Shown here: positions 39,338 to 50,130 of the stretch, piece by piece
How positions within the stretch are numbered: the first letter of the stretch is position 1
How the letters are laid out: the number at the start of each line of letters is the position of its first letter
Assembly (NCBI GenBank): GCA_019918135.1
Contig: WBZZ01002713.1
Span: 25,001-89,000 of the forward strand
DNA: 64,000 nucleotides
Direction: 5' to 3'
Origin: Paulinella micropora
Lineage: Eukaryota; Cercozoa; Imbricatea; Euglyphida; Paulinellidae
Position numbers and translations under genes: made by a program
The notes under the pieces: model-generated
Seen by the model: only the letters and a program-made list of their open reading frames with translations
Database searches by the model: none
Told to the model about the DNA's origin: nothing

Positions 39338-39539
39338 CGTTGTGCTTAGGAATTAGTACTTAAAGAAAAATATAGACACCAATTAAGTCCGATTTTAATT
39401 TACTTAAAGACGTGTCTTTCTGTGGAAAGGTTCGCTAAAATCTATAGCCGACTTTGCCGGAAAAGTTGCGCGCCACGTTGTCACGTTGAGCCAAGGTTGT
39501 CACAAAAAAAGGAGAGAGAGAGAGAGAATACTTCTGAAC

Positions 39540-39900
39540 CCCCGCCCCCCCCCTTCCAACAACGTATTTTTTGTTTTCTTTTGACAAGGGGGGGGGGGGG
39601 GGTGTGGACGCGCGCTCTTTGTTGCGCCCGGGGATAAAGGGGGGGGGGGCTATCTCTCTCTCTCCTTTCCCTCCCCCCCCCCCCCCCGGCGCGAGTGGAA
39701 GGGGTTTAGGGTTCTGTGCCCAGAACGCCCCCCCCCCCCCCCCCCCCCCCGCGCGGGTGGAAGGGTTCAGGGTTCTGTGCCCAGATCGCCCCCCCCCCCC
39801 CCTTCCGATAGTTGTTTGCTCCCTGGCCTTTCGTTTTTTTTTGGGCCGGTGCTCGTTCATTTTTTTGTTGTTGTCGGGATCTGCAAATCTAAGAAGATTC
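39540..39900. other. C/G homopolymer-rich spacer
   Basis: Holds a G run of ~16 (39588) and C runs of ~16 (39675), ~22 (39728) and ~13 (39789). The last two lie at the ends of a duplicated ~60-bp GGGTTCTGTGCCCAGA-containing unit. No gene is seen. Confidence 0.6.
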
Positions 39901-39901
39901 G

Positions 39902-40676
39902 ATGTTGCTTTTGACCACCAGCGTCCTGCTGCTGCACTGTTGGCCTTCGTGGGGAATTTGCGACTGCACCGGGTGCACAGGCACAATTACGGTGAGCAAC
40001 CGTGCGTGGCTTCCCGCGCCCAGCGCGTGCTCCGGCGAGAATGAGGTTTTGGTGGTGAGTGAGCTGCGCGTTGCCTCGACGGACACCTCTACTTTCGACG
40101 TGACCAGCTGGGTGAATTCAAGCAAGCTGCAGTATTACGTGGATCTGAGCAGCACCGGCACCGACACGACGTGCTTCAACAAGGCGCCGGACCTGGACAT
40201 CGGCGTCACGGCCGAAATGCGCCCCGAGGTTACGTGCAAGAACCAAGTGCTTAGTTCTCCCTTGCAATTTGACCTCCAGTACGCCTGCCGCAAGCTAGAG
40301 GCCTGCCCGTGCCCCGCGTGCAATCACAACATGTCGGTGGCCGCGGGCGGTTTTCAAAAGCTCAGCCCTGACCTCAACTGCCCGGCTGGTATCGTCCTGG
40401 AGAAGCTGCAGGTTTGGTCACTCAATGCGGGCCGGGCGCTTTACCCCGACCAGTTCGTCGTGTACGTGCAAACAGATCCTGATCCCACAGGCGGACTTGT
40501 ATTTGCAAGGGCCATCCTGCCCCAACCCGAGCTCGTGCTTCTCTTACAACAATCTGGCTGGCGAGTACATCAACAGCTCCGATATATACTTGTTTTTCCA
40601 TTGCCAGAACGCGGAGCTTCCTTGCTCGCTGGAGTACGTGGGCCAGGCGCTGTCGCGACCCGCCCGCAGACAGTAG
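39902..40676 (+). CDS. secreted Cys-rich protein, unknown
   Basis: ATG 39902 gives a signal peptide (MLLLTTSVLLLHCWPSWG) and a Cys-rich mature region: 'ICDCTGCTGTI', 'DTTCFNKAPDLDIGVTAEM', 'YACRKLEACPCPACNHNMS'. Glycosylation sites N-S-S and N-M-S are present. The beta-rich pattern suggests an extracellular domain. Near nt 40505 the reading moves to another frame, where 'CPNPSSCFSYNNLAGEYINS', 'IYLFFHCQNAELPCSLEYV' and a basic end (RPARRQ) stop at TAG 40674-40676. That frame keeps the Cys-rich style, so it is probably the true continuation. No transmembrane anchor is seen. Confidence 0.5.
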
Positions 40677-40880
40677 CGCTGCCGGGGGGTGGGGCCACAG
40701 TGCACACTGGCGCACTGTGGCCGGCCTGGCCATGGCTAGCCTGGCCATGCTAGTGTGAAAAAAAGGAACAAATTTGCCACTCTGAACTGCCTTTTACACA
40801 CAGCCTACGTATAAGGCACGGCTTTTTTTTTGGGAGGGGAGGGGAGAGGGCAGGATTTTTTTCTTTTTTTGAGTTTGTTT

Positions 40881-42278
40881 TTAAGTAAAAGAAATGTCTA
40901 CCTCGGGTCTTTGCTGCCGGAAGTCTTGTACCTCCGCCCGTGGGATCTGCCTTCTCATCAACCCAAGGAAGAGTTTGCGCAGTGGCCGACATTGCTGCAA
41001 CGCTGCAATTGAAGTGATGCCTTCACAGAGATGGAATTCAATTTGTCGCAGCGAGCGGCAGTGCTGCAGTCCGGCTACACTGTTGTTGTCTAGGCCTGCG
41101 CATTGATCGAGACTCGAATCCGCAAGAACAGGAAAAGCGCGTAGGACCGTAAGGTCCTGGACGGCGTTGCACTCCACCAGCCCAAGTTTGCTCAGCTTCG
41201 GGCAAGCCTGCAGCTCGGCCAGGTCCTGGCTGGTGAGACCGTCGCAATCACGCAGCCTGAGCTCTACTAAGGCCGGAAACTTTAACAAATGTCTGACGGA
41301 CCGGGGGGAACAGCGCGTGAGAGTAACCTTGAAGGTCTCGAGCCGGAGTGTGTACAGGTCGGGCAAGGTGATGCCCGTGATCCTGCTGCAGTCCAGTAAG
41401 TCCAAATGACGCAATGCTCTTATTTGCGCTAGGAGTTTAAACTCTGACTCTGGAAAACCGCAAAAGCTCAGGCGGTCGAGTTTGTTGAGCGTGGGGAAAG
41501 CCGCGCGAGCTCCCGAGGCAGTAAGATAATTTCTTTTGTGCAGGTTCAGCTCCTGAAGAAGTTGCAGATTCTGGAGGCCCTGGCTTGTGATTTGCCGACA
41601 ATTTTCTAAGTCCAAGGCTTTTAGGCGCGTCAACACCTGCAGCGCCGAGTCCGTAATGTTGACGCACTCCGCCAAACCCAGGCGTTCCAGCCCCGTGACT
41701 TTGGGCAGTACTGCCTGAAGGTCTGGGTCAGTGATCTCACTTTTTTCGAGGCGCAGCACAGCCAGCGAGCTTGCGCTCTGCAGCAGCTGCTGCAGACAGG
41801 CACCCGTGTGCTTGTTTTGGATGAGGTCCAGGCTGTGAATAGCAGAGAAGGCCCGCAGAATCTTGGGCGACATTGAGCCCTTAAGTGTCAACTCTTTTAC
41901 TTTCAGGCCCGTGACCAGCGGCACTAGTTTCTTTTGGCCGGCTTCCGAAAGACCTGAGACGGTCAGTCTGGCTAGCGGCGTGCGAAAGGTCTGGCAAACC
42001 GGGACCAACAGCGATAAGATTTGGTGGTGCAATTCGAATTCTAGCTTGAGCTCGCGCTCAAAGTGTGCCCAAAATTCAGCCGCCGTGACAACCGTCTTAA
42101 AATGCTTGCACACCAAGCTCCAGGTAGTGGCTTCCTCGGCACCTGCCAGGTCCCTGACAACTGTCCAGATATCCCAAGGCAAAGGAAACAGCCACTGAGA
42201 TCGATTGTCTGGCACGGTGTCTGTGTGCCCAGCAGTCTTCTGGCGTTTGGCGGGTTGCGAGTGTTCCGGAAAGGACAT
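40881..42278 (-). CDS. F-box and leucine-rich-repeat protein
   Basis: 465 residues from ATG 42278 (MSFPEHSQPAKRQKTAGH) to a TAA stop. A short disordered N-terminus with a basic KRQK patch precedes an F-box-like segment at residues ~28-72 ('FPLPWDIWTVVRDLAGAEEA', 'WSLVCKHFKTVVT'). About ten leucine-rich repeats of the cysteine-containing (AMN1/FBXL) type follow: 'VTGLERLGLAECVNITDSAL', 'LKALDLENCRQITSQGLQNL', 'LRHLDLLDCSRITGITL', 'LVELRLRDCDGLTSQDLAEL'. In this family the F-box binds SKP1 and the repeats choose the substrate for an SCF ubiquitin ligase. The frame is intact, one of few such genes in the window. A DIRS-type element lies ~270 bp upstream of its start. Confidence 0.85.
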   Translation of the reverse strand: MSFPEHSQPAKRQKTAGHTDTVPDNRSQWLFPLPWDIWTVVRDLAGAEEATTWSLVCKHFKTVVTAAEFWAHFERELKLEFELHHQILSLLVPVCQTFRTPLARLTVSGLSEAGQKKLVPLVTGLKVKELTLKGSMSPKILRAFSAIHSLDLIQNKHTGACLQQLLQSASSLAVLRLEKSEITDPDLQAVLPKVTGLERLGLAECVNITDSALQVLTRLKALDLENCRQITSQGLQNLQLLQELNLHKRNYLTASGARAAFPTLNKLDRLSFCGFPESEFKLLAQIRALRHLDLLDCSRITGITLPDLYTLRLETFKVTLTRCSPRSVRHLLKFPALVELRLRDCDGLTSQDLAELQACPKLSKLGLVECNAVQDLTVLRAFPVLADSSLDQCAGLDNNSVAGLQHCRSLRQIEFHLCEGITSIAALQQCRPLRKLFLGLMRRQIPRAEVQDFRQQRPEVDISFT

Positions 42279-42550
42279 AGCTTTTTTTTTATTGCTTCTG
42301 TGTGTTTTTTTTTTTTTTTTTTTTTTGTTGTTGTTGTTGTTTTTTTTTTTAAATTTTTTATTTATTTATTTATTTTTAACTTTTTTTGTCTTGTGCGTAC
42401 TCCCTCTCCTCCTACCCGCCACTCCCCCCCCCTTCCCCCCTCTCTCTCCTCCTCCCTGCCCCCCCCCCCTCTCTCTCTCTGCCTTTCGCTTTCTCTCTCT
42501 CTCTCCTCCCCTTGCATCCCCCCCCCCCTGTCATTCCCCCCTCCCCCCCG
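42279..42550. other. upstream region of the F-box/LRR gene
   Basis: T-rich and C-rich tracts (T18-20 near 42307, GTT repeat, TTTA repeat, CT repeats). This is all that separates the F-box/LRR start codon from the DIRS element. Confidence 0.6.
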
Positions 42551-42810
42551 TTAAAATCTACTTGAATCCTTTGTTACATTTTCTTACTGAGAACAGATGA
42601 CAAAGAAACGGAGCTTTAATGGAAGCTTAGACGATCCGATCTCGTCGGAATCAAGTGGGGAAAGAAAAAAGGTCTAGGCTTCAAGTGCTCTTTCAAGCTC
42701 GCTCATCTTACAACAAGGAAAACGGAATACTGCGGCCGGATCCGTCCAAGAACTTGAACGGCCGGTCACACTGACAAAGAGCGAGTATGAAACTAACTCA
42801 GACTAACCCC
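42551..42810 (-). repeat. DIRS split repeat B2
   Basis: Near-identical to 43250-43510 from ttaaaatctacttgaatcct to the end gactaacccc. This is the outer 3' copy. Confidence 0.92.
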
Positions 42811-43061
42811 GGACTCAAACTTAAAAAAATGGGAGGAGGGGGGGAATGAGGACGGAAGAACGGGCGGAGGGGAAAGGCGGGAGGCTAGACCGGGGGGCCG
42901 GTCCTCAAACACAGCAAACTACAGACAGGCACAAACTTAACGCAGAACGAACAAACGGAGACTGCGACCACGACGTGCCAGGACCGGGCTTCAAACTAAG
43001 AACACAACACTGAAACAAAACGGGTGTGGGTGGGTGGGTATTTTCCGAATTGGGAAAGAGC

Positions 43062-43254
43062 TTTGCTCTTTCCCAACTTCGGAAAACTGAGCAGACAACA
43101 GAAAAACATAGCCGGAACAAACCAACCGCGCCAGCTTCGCTGGCGCGCCCGGCCTTACTACCAAAAGAGAAACGGTCAAATAAAAAGTAACGGTCTCAAA
43201 TACATTTTAACGTCGGTTAACTCCGGCCGGCGGCCGGAGCAAACCATAATTAAA
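43062..43254 (-). repeat. DIRS split repeat A2
   Basis: Matches 49611-49802, the landmarks being gctttgctctttcccaactt, catagccggaac and gaaacggtcaaataaaaag. Confidence 0.9.
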
Positions 43255-43510
43255 ATCTACTTGAATCCTTTGTTACATTTTCTTACTGAGAACAGATGAC
43301 AAAGAAACGGAGCTTTAATGGAAGCTTGGACGATCCGATCTCGTCGGAATCAAGTGGGGAAAGAAAAAAGGTCTAGGCTTCAAGTGCTCTTTCAAGCTCG
43401 ATCATCTTACAACAAGGAAAACGGAATACTGCGGCCGGATCCGTCCAAGAACTTGAACGGCCCGGTCACACTGACAAAGAGCGAGTATGAAACTAACTCA
43501 GACTAACCCC
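43250..43510 (-). repeat. DIRS split repeat B1
   Basis: Internal copy of the B repeat, joined directly to A2 at ccataattaaaatc. Confidence 0.92.
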
Positions 43511-43525
43511 CACCCGAGCCTGAGC

Positions 43526-46500
43526 CTAGATTTTTTCTGAACCCCCCATCGCTTTCTGTTCTGTAATGAGTTCCATCATGCTGGCGCTCACGTAGAGTCT
43601 GAAGCAGCTGGACGACCACCTGCCCGCTCGCATGATAGCAGTGTCGGAGGCACCGCAGGCGAAGAGACGAGCAGCACCCCCACGGCGTAGCGAAATTCCG
43701 TTGAAACGGGCGGCCGTTGGAACACGGGCCTTCTTCAGGAGGATGCGCATGGTGTCGACAAAAACCGAGCGGTTGATTGGGGAATTATCAGCTAGGCGGA
43801 AGAAAGGTTGTAGACCGGCTGACGGAAGCTTGAAACAGTCACGGCTGTCGCAGTAAAGCTTCTTCCACTCATGTGGGCAGACCAGCGGGTTGTCTTGCTC
43901 TCCGAGTCCCACGTCACAGCCACGTCGGAAGGGATCCTGCTTAGCGCCGTCAAGCCGAACCATGATAAGAGTGAGGCCGTCGGCGAAGACAGTCCTTACA
44001 CAATAATTTACAAGGAAACGACAGGTAGCAAGGGAGCCGGAGGCTACCAGCTCGCCAACCCGGAACAGACCAAAAAAGCCCCAGACCGCCACGGTTACCA
44101 CGGTTATCCACAGCTGGCGCTCAGACTTGGGGATGGTCCTGTTGGACCGCTGACCGAAGACGAAGGAAGCGACGGCGAGCAGCATCCAAAACTCAAAGGT
44201 TAAACGATTGTCCAACTTCGTGCGCTTACTGCGCTTGATTCCTTTCCATGCCATCTCAACATAGTGGTTGTCGGTTGGGTCGTCCATTGCCAAACGGAGG
44301 CAGAAATCTCAGATGGCGTACATATATACTTTGACGGTTGAAACAGCGAAGAAACGGGATAGCCAAACAAGGAAGAGTACGATGAATACTGGGTCCGGCC
44401 TGCACCACTGGAGCTTCCAACGTTCCGTAGCGTAGGACTCCCTGAACTCTTGAAGTTTGTGAATGGCCGATCCATACGTTGCACTGGTTCCAGCTGAAAG
44501 CGATTGGGCCATTAGTTCGACCGCAGAGTCGACGAGCCAAGGGACTTCTGTAGCGGCCGCAGACGCGTTGAAGAAAGCGCGGACGGGTTCATCCCTTGCC
44601 ATAAGTCTTGCGCTCGGTCTACCTGCGCACGGGCCAGGCAGTCCACAATGGCGATGCGTTGTCGCGGAACGTGAGAGGCCGTCAACACAACCCTTGCCTG
44701 GACTAACTTCGTGGCCCACATCTCTAAAAGTTTCTGAACGTGCGGCTGTGCCGAGTAACACGACTTAATAAAGCCCGCCGCCGCCTTACAGTCCGTTACG
44801 ACATGGACCTTACGCAAGCCAAGGACTGTGGTCACTCTCAACGCCGCAGAAAAGGCACAGTGAACTTCACGCTGGGGGGAGGAGGGTATGTTCTTGTTTG
44901 ACCTCAGCAGGACTAACTCCTGATCTGTCCAACTTTCTGAGATGTATAACCCCCTGGACCGATCCGGGGCCGCGATGAGCGCCCCCTTTCCCCCCACCTG
45001 CGTCTCTCCTACCAGTGAGAGGTTCGCATCGGTCCAAACAGTACACTTCCCACTATCTCCTACCCACACCATCTTCTCATTGTCAAAGTGTCCGACTCGT
45101 AGAAAGTCCGAAATGGGCAGACGACAATTGGCTTCCACCAGCACTCCACGGGCCCACCTTGCCGCCGCTGACGTCCGAGCGCACACGCGTGATGTCTTGG
45201 CATCGGTCCTGACATAACTGTTGTACTGTTGGCGCAGCTGGCCCACTGCAGGACGTGCATAGAACAACATTTGAGAAACGTAGGAGAGCAAGCCGAGGAG
45301 CCTCTCGAGCGTCTTCAGCTTGAACAGAGAGTTGGTGGCGAGGCGGAGTAAACCGGAAAGCACGATGTCTCTCTTGTCGTTTGGTAACTCTACGTACCAA
45401 TGCCCTACCCTGGTATCCTTGTACCACCCCAACGCGCGGAAGGTTTGGCTCGCTTCTTCTTTGTGCCAGGGGATGCCGAAACGCTTCGATAGGGCCTTGA
45501 ATTTCTTGAGCAGTGCAAAAGCTCGTTCCCAGTTCTTGGCAATAATGTCAGAGTTGTCAACGAAGAGTTTCATCGGGACTTTCCGGAAAAGAAAAATGAC
45601 CTCTAAGGCCCAAGAGAATCTATTCCATTGATCCGCAGCTGGTGTACCACCGAAACCCGGGCAGACTTGAACAAAGTACTCGATGATGCCAGTCTCCGGA
45701 TGCTTGGCTTCCACTATGTTATGCCAAAATACCGAAGGGTCCAGCGGGGTTTGCCTGTAGGCGTCCTTGATGTCGGCAATGAGTGCTACGCAACCCGGTC
45801 CCGCCTCGACTATCCTAGCCATCTGTCCGTCGTGTGAATAATAATCGACCCCATCGTCAGTTCGGGGGCAAAGCTGATTAAAGGAAAGAAGACAAGGGTA
45901 CGAAAGGTCATTGATGAGCCTCTTCTTGCCGTTCTCTGGACGCCATTTGTCTTTGGGGATTGCGTACTGCCTCGAAACAATCGCTTGGTTCTTTTCCTCA
46001 TCATTGGGGAAAGGAGGTCTGGTGAACGGTCCCACCATGTATCCTTTCTCTACGCAGCTCAAGACTTCTTCCTAAAGCTTCCGGTTATCTTCGGGTAACA
46101 ATCTATCTACAATGGAATAGTCGCGGAGGAACTCTCCCGTGCCCCTGTAGAAAGTCTGGGTGCCAGTGAGGAAACCTTTCAGCCACGTTACTTCATCGAG
46201 AGGCAAGCATTGACTTGCATCATCAAGGATCTCCTTCACGTTGAAGACTTTGTTATAGGGTTTGATCTTCCCCTTGCATGGAGGAAGTACTAGCCTCTCA
46301 CCTGGCATGAACCTGGGCTCGTTCTCTTCCAAACCCAAAAAGCATACCAAGCGACCCCTCCCCCTCTCGAAGCGAAAGTCAATGAGAGCTATTCCTCCTA
46401 GGCGACGACTTGGGTTCGAAGTCCTCTCGAACCACACGTGCGTAGTCCAAGGTTCGAAGCACTGGGACTCCAACTTGCCTTCGTAGCCCACGAGCGCAAC

Positions 46501-47154
46501 CACGTGCGCAGAGCGTAATCTGAGGCGGTGCTGAGCGAACCCAAGCACCCATCTCTTCTTCCGCCTCCCGTCTGGCCACTTCCCAAACCCACCTGGGCAA
46601 AGGGACAAAGTCGGCCTGAGACTCGGACGAAGGGTGAAGACTGACGAAAGGAGAGAGAAGAAGAAAGAGGAGAGGAAGAAGAAGAAAGGAAAGATACACC
46701 AGCTTGAGTGGCCTGCCATCTCGCTGATTACATTCGAAAACAAAGGGAACAGACGAATTCGAAGTGGAAGGAGCAGAAGTAGAAGGAGGAGTGCCAACAG
46801 TATACGACAAAGGCGAAGTAACAACAGCAGAAGACGGAGTAATGGTAGCAACAGGAACAATAGTAGAAGAAGGAGTGAAAGTAGAAGGAAGAGCATTAAT
46901 AACAACCGACAGTGCAACAGTAGGTGAAGACGGATAACCACCTGACTGTACAACAACAGACGAAGAAGAAGAAGAAGAAGAAGAAGAAGAAGAAGAAGAA
47001 GAAGAAGAAGAAAGAGAGGAAGAGGAAGAACAAGATGAAGAAGAAGAAGGAGAAAAAGAAGAAGAAGGAGAAAAAGAAGAAGAAGGAGAAAAAGAAGAAG
47101 AAGAAGAAGAAGAAGAATAGGAAGAAGAATAAGAAGAAGCAAAAGACGAAGCAA

Positions 47155-47185
<31 letters not shown>

Positions 47186-47835
47186 CGAAGAAGAAAAGGA
47201 AGAAGGAAAAGAAAAGAAAGGAGAAGAAGACGAAGAAGACGAAAGAGAAGAAGAAGAAGAAGAAGAAGAAGAAGAAGAAGAAGAAGAAGAGGGAGAAGAA
47301 GAAGAAGAAGAAGAAGAAGAAGAAGAAGAAGAAGAAGAAGCAGTAGTAGTAGAAGAGGTAGTAGAAGTAGTAGCAGTAGTAGTAATAGTAGTAGTAGTAG
47401 TAGTAGTAGTAGTAGCAGCAGCTGACAAGGGAAAAGGAAAAACCACAGTGGAGATAGAACTAACAGGTGAGGGTAGAAGAGGAGAAGAATGAGCTGGAAA
47501 GACAATAGACAGAGGGGAAGAGAGAAGAGGAACCCTCCGTACTTCGGAGCTGACAAACATGCTAGGTAGGCCACTCTTACGTGGTGACATAGTGGCACTA
47601 CCGTCCACTCGTTGTGAAGAATGACCGCAAGTGGCGGAAAACCGGAAAAAAGAGAAGCTCTGGTGAGGGGTGGCACCAGTAACAACAAAGATGTGGAAGC
47701 CCCCCCAGTCAGATAGTGCGGTGAACGGTGTTCGTTGATGCGTCGAAGCGTGCTGGACGATGTTTTGTCATTTTGCTGGACTTCAGCTGGGCGTGCGACA
47801 CTCCCACCAGAGTCCCACGACGCCCCCCACTCCAC
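43526..47835 (-). CDS. DIRS pol region: RT, RNase H, tyrosine recombinase (fossil)
   Basis: Upstream on the minus strand, a poorly conserved region holds a long polyserine tract (nt ~46960-47420). The reverse transcriptase lies at ~46060-45200: 'SRQYAIPKDKW' and 'KKRLINDLSYPCLLSFNQLC', 'VALIADIKDAYRQTPLDP', 'VQVCPGFGGTPAADQWNRFS', 'KLFVDNSDIIAKNWERAF'. RNase H follows at ~45060-44600 ('TVWTDANLSLVGETQVGGKG', 'VHVVTDCKAAAGFIKS', 'LTASHVPRQRIAIVDCLARA'). The tyrosine recombinase at ~44290-43530 has 'GFFGLFRVGELVASG', 'FNGISLRRGGAARLFACGAS' and 'IMRAGRWSSSCFRLYV', the last holding the nucleophilic Tyr. In this order the recombinase replaces a DDE integrase. The region belongs to a broken element. 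Confidence 0.85.
46960..47420 (-). repeat. GAA/CTT trinucleotide tract within the DIRS element
   Basis: About 450 bp of GAA-type repeats (TTC/TCT on the coding strand) shading into GTA/TAC-like triplets. In one frame they encode long polyserine and in another polyleucine. Confidence 0.9.
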
Positions 47836-47929
47836 ACGGCGTTCACAGTTGGTAAAGTCGAATCCACCCTGAGGGTCGAAGGCACTTCCGATCCCAAGCC
47901 TTTACCCTCAGGGCCTCTTCATCCTTGCT

Positions 47930-49666
47930 TAGGCTTGATGAAGTCCCACCTCTTGCTAGTAGCATTGGGGCAGCTGTCTTTTCGGTGGTCTTTCTTTCCT
48001 GGGCAGGCTGGGCATGAGTGACGAAAACGACAGTTCTCACCGTAGCTGCAGACCTCGCCCTCCGCCCAAGCCCAACACGCCTTGTTGATTAGTTTCCCTC
48101 GACGATCACCAGGTGTCGACTGACTATTGTTGTTACCATGGAAGGATTACCACGATTGGTTTCCCCCCCGGCCTGACACATCACCATTAACGTTAGAGAG
48201 TGGGACAAGGTGAACGTGACAAAGTTCAGAAAACAAAGTGCCTTTGTGCCACTCTCCCAAACGAGACATGCTTCTCACAGCCCAGTCCCATGCAGCCACA
48301 GAAGCAATAGTATATTTTTTCAAAAGCAGTTCAACAAATCTGTAATGTTCCCACATGTCTGCTGCATGTGACGTCCAACAAACAGCATACAAACCAATCA
48401 TAATGCTAAGCAGGTTGAGCAACCCCCCAGCAGTAGCCTTGGGCTTGCCACTCGATTTGTCCTCTCCGTATAAAACACGGTTCGACCCTCCTTCCAACTC
48501 ACTCGTATGTATTGGTTCCACCCCTTTCTTGAACTTCTTCAACACGGCATGCTTTACATTCTCTGATCCTCGTCTACCTTGAAACTCACGAAACAACCTT
48601 GTTCTGTCTTCTCCAGATGTTGCATTTTCCAATCCAATAGCAGACAGCAAAGCGTTAGGTGCAAGACCTTTGTCAGTCGCAGTTTCCACCAAACGTTGTC
48701 GAAGGATTGCGTTGGCCTCTTGTACTTGCTTGGCGAGTTCTTCGTTAACGTTGAACGTAACAGATTTTCCTCCCGGCCCAACTTTGCGATTCGAAGCCAG
48801 AAGACGCTGAAGTTTCTTTTGCTCTGCAAGGGCTTCTTCCAATGCAGCATCAACCTGTCCTTCCTTGCCTTCTCGTAGTTCGTCATTTAATTTTCTGCGC
48901 TTCTTGGAGGCAGGGTTGACTTCTTCTTCCTCGTCTCCTCCGCTCTCGTCTGAATGTAATTCACTTTCGTCTTCGGGGACTAAGTCGATTTCGTTTCTTA
49001 CAACGTTCTCCCACTTAATATCCCCGTCGACAATTTGCTGTGCCATGCCTCTCGCCAACAACCTTTTTTTTGAGACCCTTTTTGACCTCGTCCGTCTTAC
49101 CGAAATGAACGTCCGCCAACTTTCGAAGCGAGGTGTGGGGGTACAAGTTGCTGAGGTGAGTAGCGATGGCCGTAGTTCTCCCCTTATTCTTTCTGTCCTT
49201 AATAATACTCTTGAAGTCGTTGATAGACTTGAGGAAAGAATCCTTAGTCACTTCTCGCCAGGGGAGTTTTCGTAAACGCTTCAAGGTCTCCATCCTCGAC
49301 AACTGGACGCTCATCAGTCACGGAGTCCAATACTACTTTACCAGTATGGTCAATAAATTTGAATAACTTTTCCGGCACCTCCCAGCGTAAGAAACCCTTC
49401 GGGATTCGTACATCCCAACTTTCTTCCAAGTTTCGAATAGATACAACGCCAACTTTCTCCTTGAGGTTCTTAAGCTTGCCGGTGACGCGAATTGTTTCGG
49501 CGTTTTTGCCAAACCTCGTGAATAAAGACTCAGAGTCGATCTCCATGCCGCAATGAACGAAACACAGCAACCAATCTTCAAGCCCATCTTTGCCTCGGAA
49601 GCCATGATCAAACGCTTTGCTCTTTTCCAACTTCGAAAAACTGAGCAGACAAACAGAAAAAAACAT
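47930..49666 (-). CDS. DIRS gag-like region (fossil)
   Basis: Minus-strand frames from 49666 on carry a charged N-terminal part ('VGVVSIRNLEESWDVRIPKG') and an acidic and then coiled-coil segment ('AALEEALAEQKKLQRLLASN'). A helical domain ('LLNLLSIMIGLYAVCWTSHA') follows. Close to the end (nt ~48060-47960) is a CCCH-type zinc motif: 'VCSYGENCRFRHSCPACPGK'. The zinc motif plus position upstream of the reverse transcriptase supports a nucleic-acid-binding structural protein. Part of the broken element. Confidence 0.65.
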
Positions 49667-49802
49667 AGCCGGAACAAACCAACCGCGCCAGCTTCACTGG
49701 CGTGCCGGCCTTACTACCAAAAGAGAAACGGTCAAATAAAAAGTAACGGTCTCAAATAAATTTTAACGTCGATTAACTCCGGCCGGAGCAAACCATAATT
49801 AA
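49611..49802 (-). repeat. DIRS split repeat A1
   Basis: Outer 5' copy of the A repeat. An A23 tract follows in the flanking DNA. Confidence 0.9.
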
Positions 49803-50106
49803 AAAAAAAAAAAAAAAAAAAAAAGCAAAAGCAAAACATCACAGCAACACCAACGCCCCCCCCCCCCCCCCCCCCCTCCCCGCCGACCCCCGCCCTATCT
49901 CTACCCACCTCAAGCCGTCCCCCCCCCCCCCCCCCCCCGCCCCCACTCTCCCTCTCGTGCACCCCCCCCCCCCCCTTGTCTCAAAGTTCCTTTGTCTGCT
50001 TCTGCCATTCCAAACCTCTCTCCTTCTCGCCTCCCTTGTCTTTTGCGCTTGTCCTGAAGGCTTTTTCTTGCTCTCTCTCTCTCTCACACACGCAAAGCCG
50101 GAAAGG
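49803..50106. other. A and C homopolymer spacer
   Basis: An A23 tract flanks the DIRS end. C runs of about 20 (49857), 18 (49920) and 13 (49963) and a CT repeat follow before the next gene. Confidence 0.6.
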
Positions 50107-50130
50107 GAGGAACAGGGGGAGGTCAGGTGC

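Larger units (their letters stand above)
42551..49802 (-). mobile_element. DIRS-order tyrosine-recombinase retrotransposon, fossil
   Basis: Read on the minus strand, the order is A1 (49802-49611), a gag-like region, reverse transcriptase/RNase H, tyrosine recombinase, B1 (43510-43250), A2 (43254-43062) and B2 (42810-42551). This A1-ORFs-B1-A2-B2 arrangement of split direct repeats is diagnostic of the Ngaro/PAT-like branch of the DIRS order, which integrates through a circular intermediate without target duplication. B1 and B2 differ at about three positions in 260 bp; A1 and A2 differ slightly more. The element is therefore fairly young. It is broken, with probably several breaks. A ~250-bp stretch (42811-43061) between B2 and A2 has no partner at the other end. 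Confidence 0.85.

Noticed and set aside
46924-47346. Plus-strand poly-Lys/Glu frame of ~140 residues
   Set aside because: It is the antisense of the GAA/TTC tract in the DIRS element.
46072-47835. A single long polyleucine membrane protein on the minus strand
   Set aside because: The Leu run is the alternate frame of the CTT tract. The region belongs to the DIRS pol region.
49801-49824. Poly-A tail of a LINE or processed pseudogene
   Set aside because: The A tract abuts the end of the DIRS A1 repeat. No LINE domain or target duplication is seen, so it is treated as flanking homopolymer.
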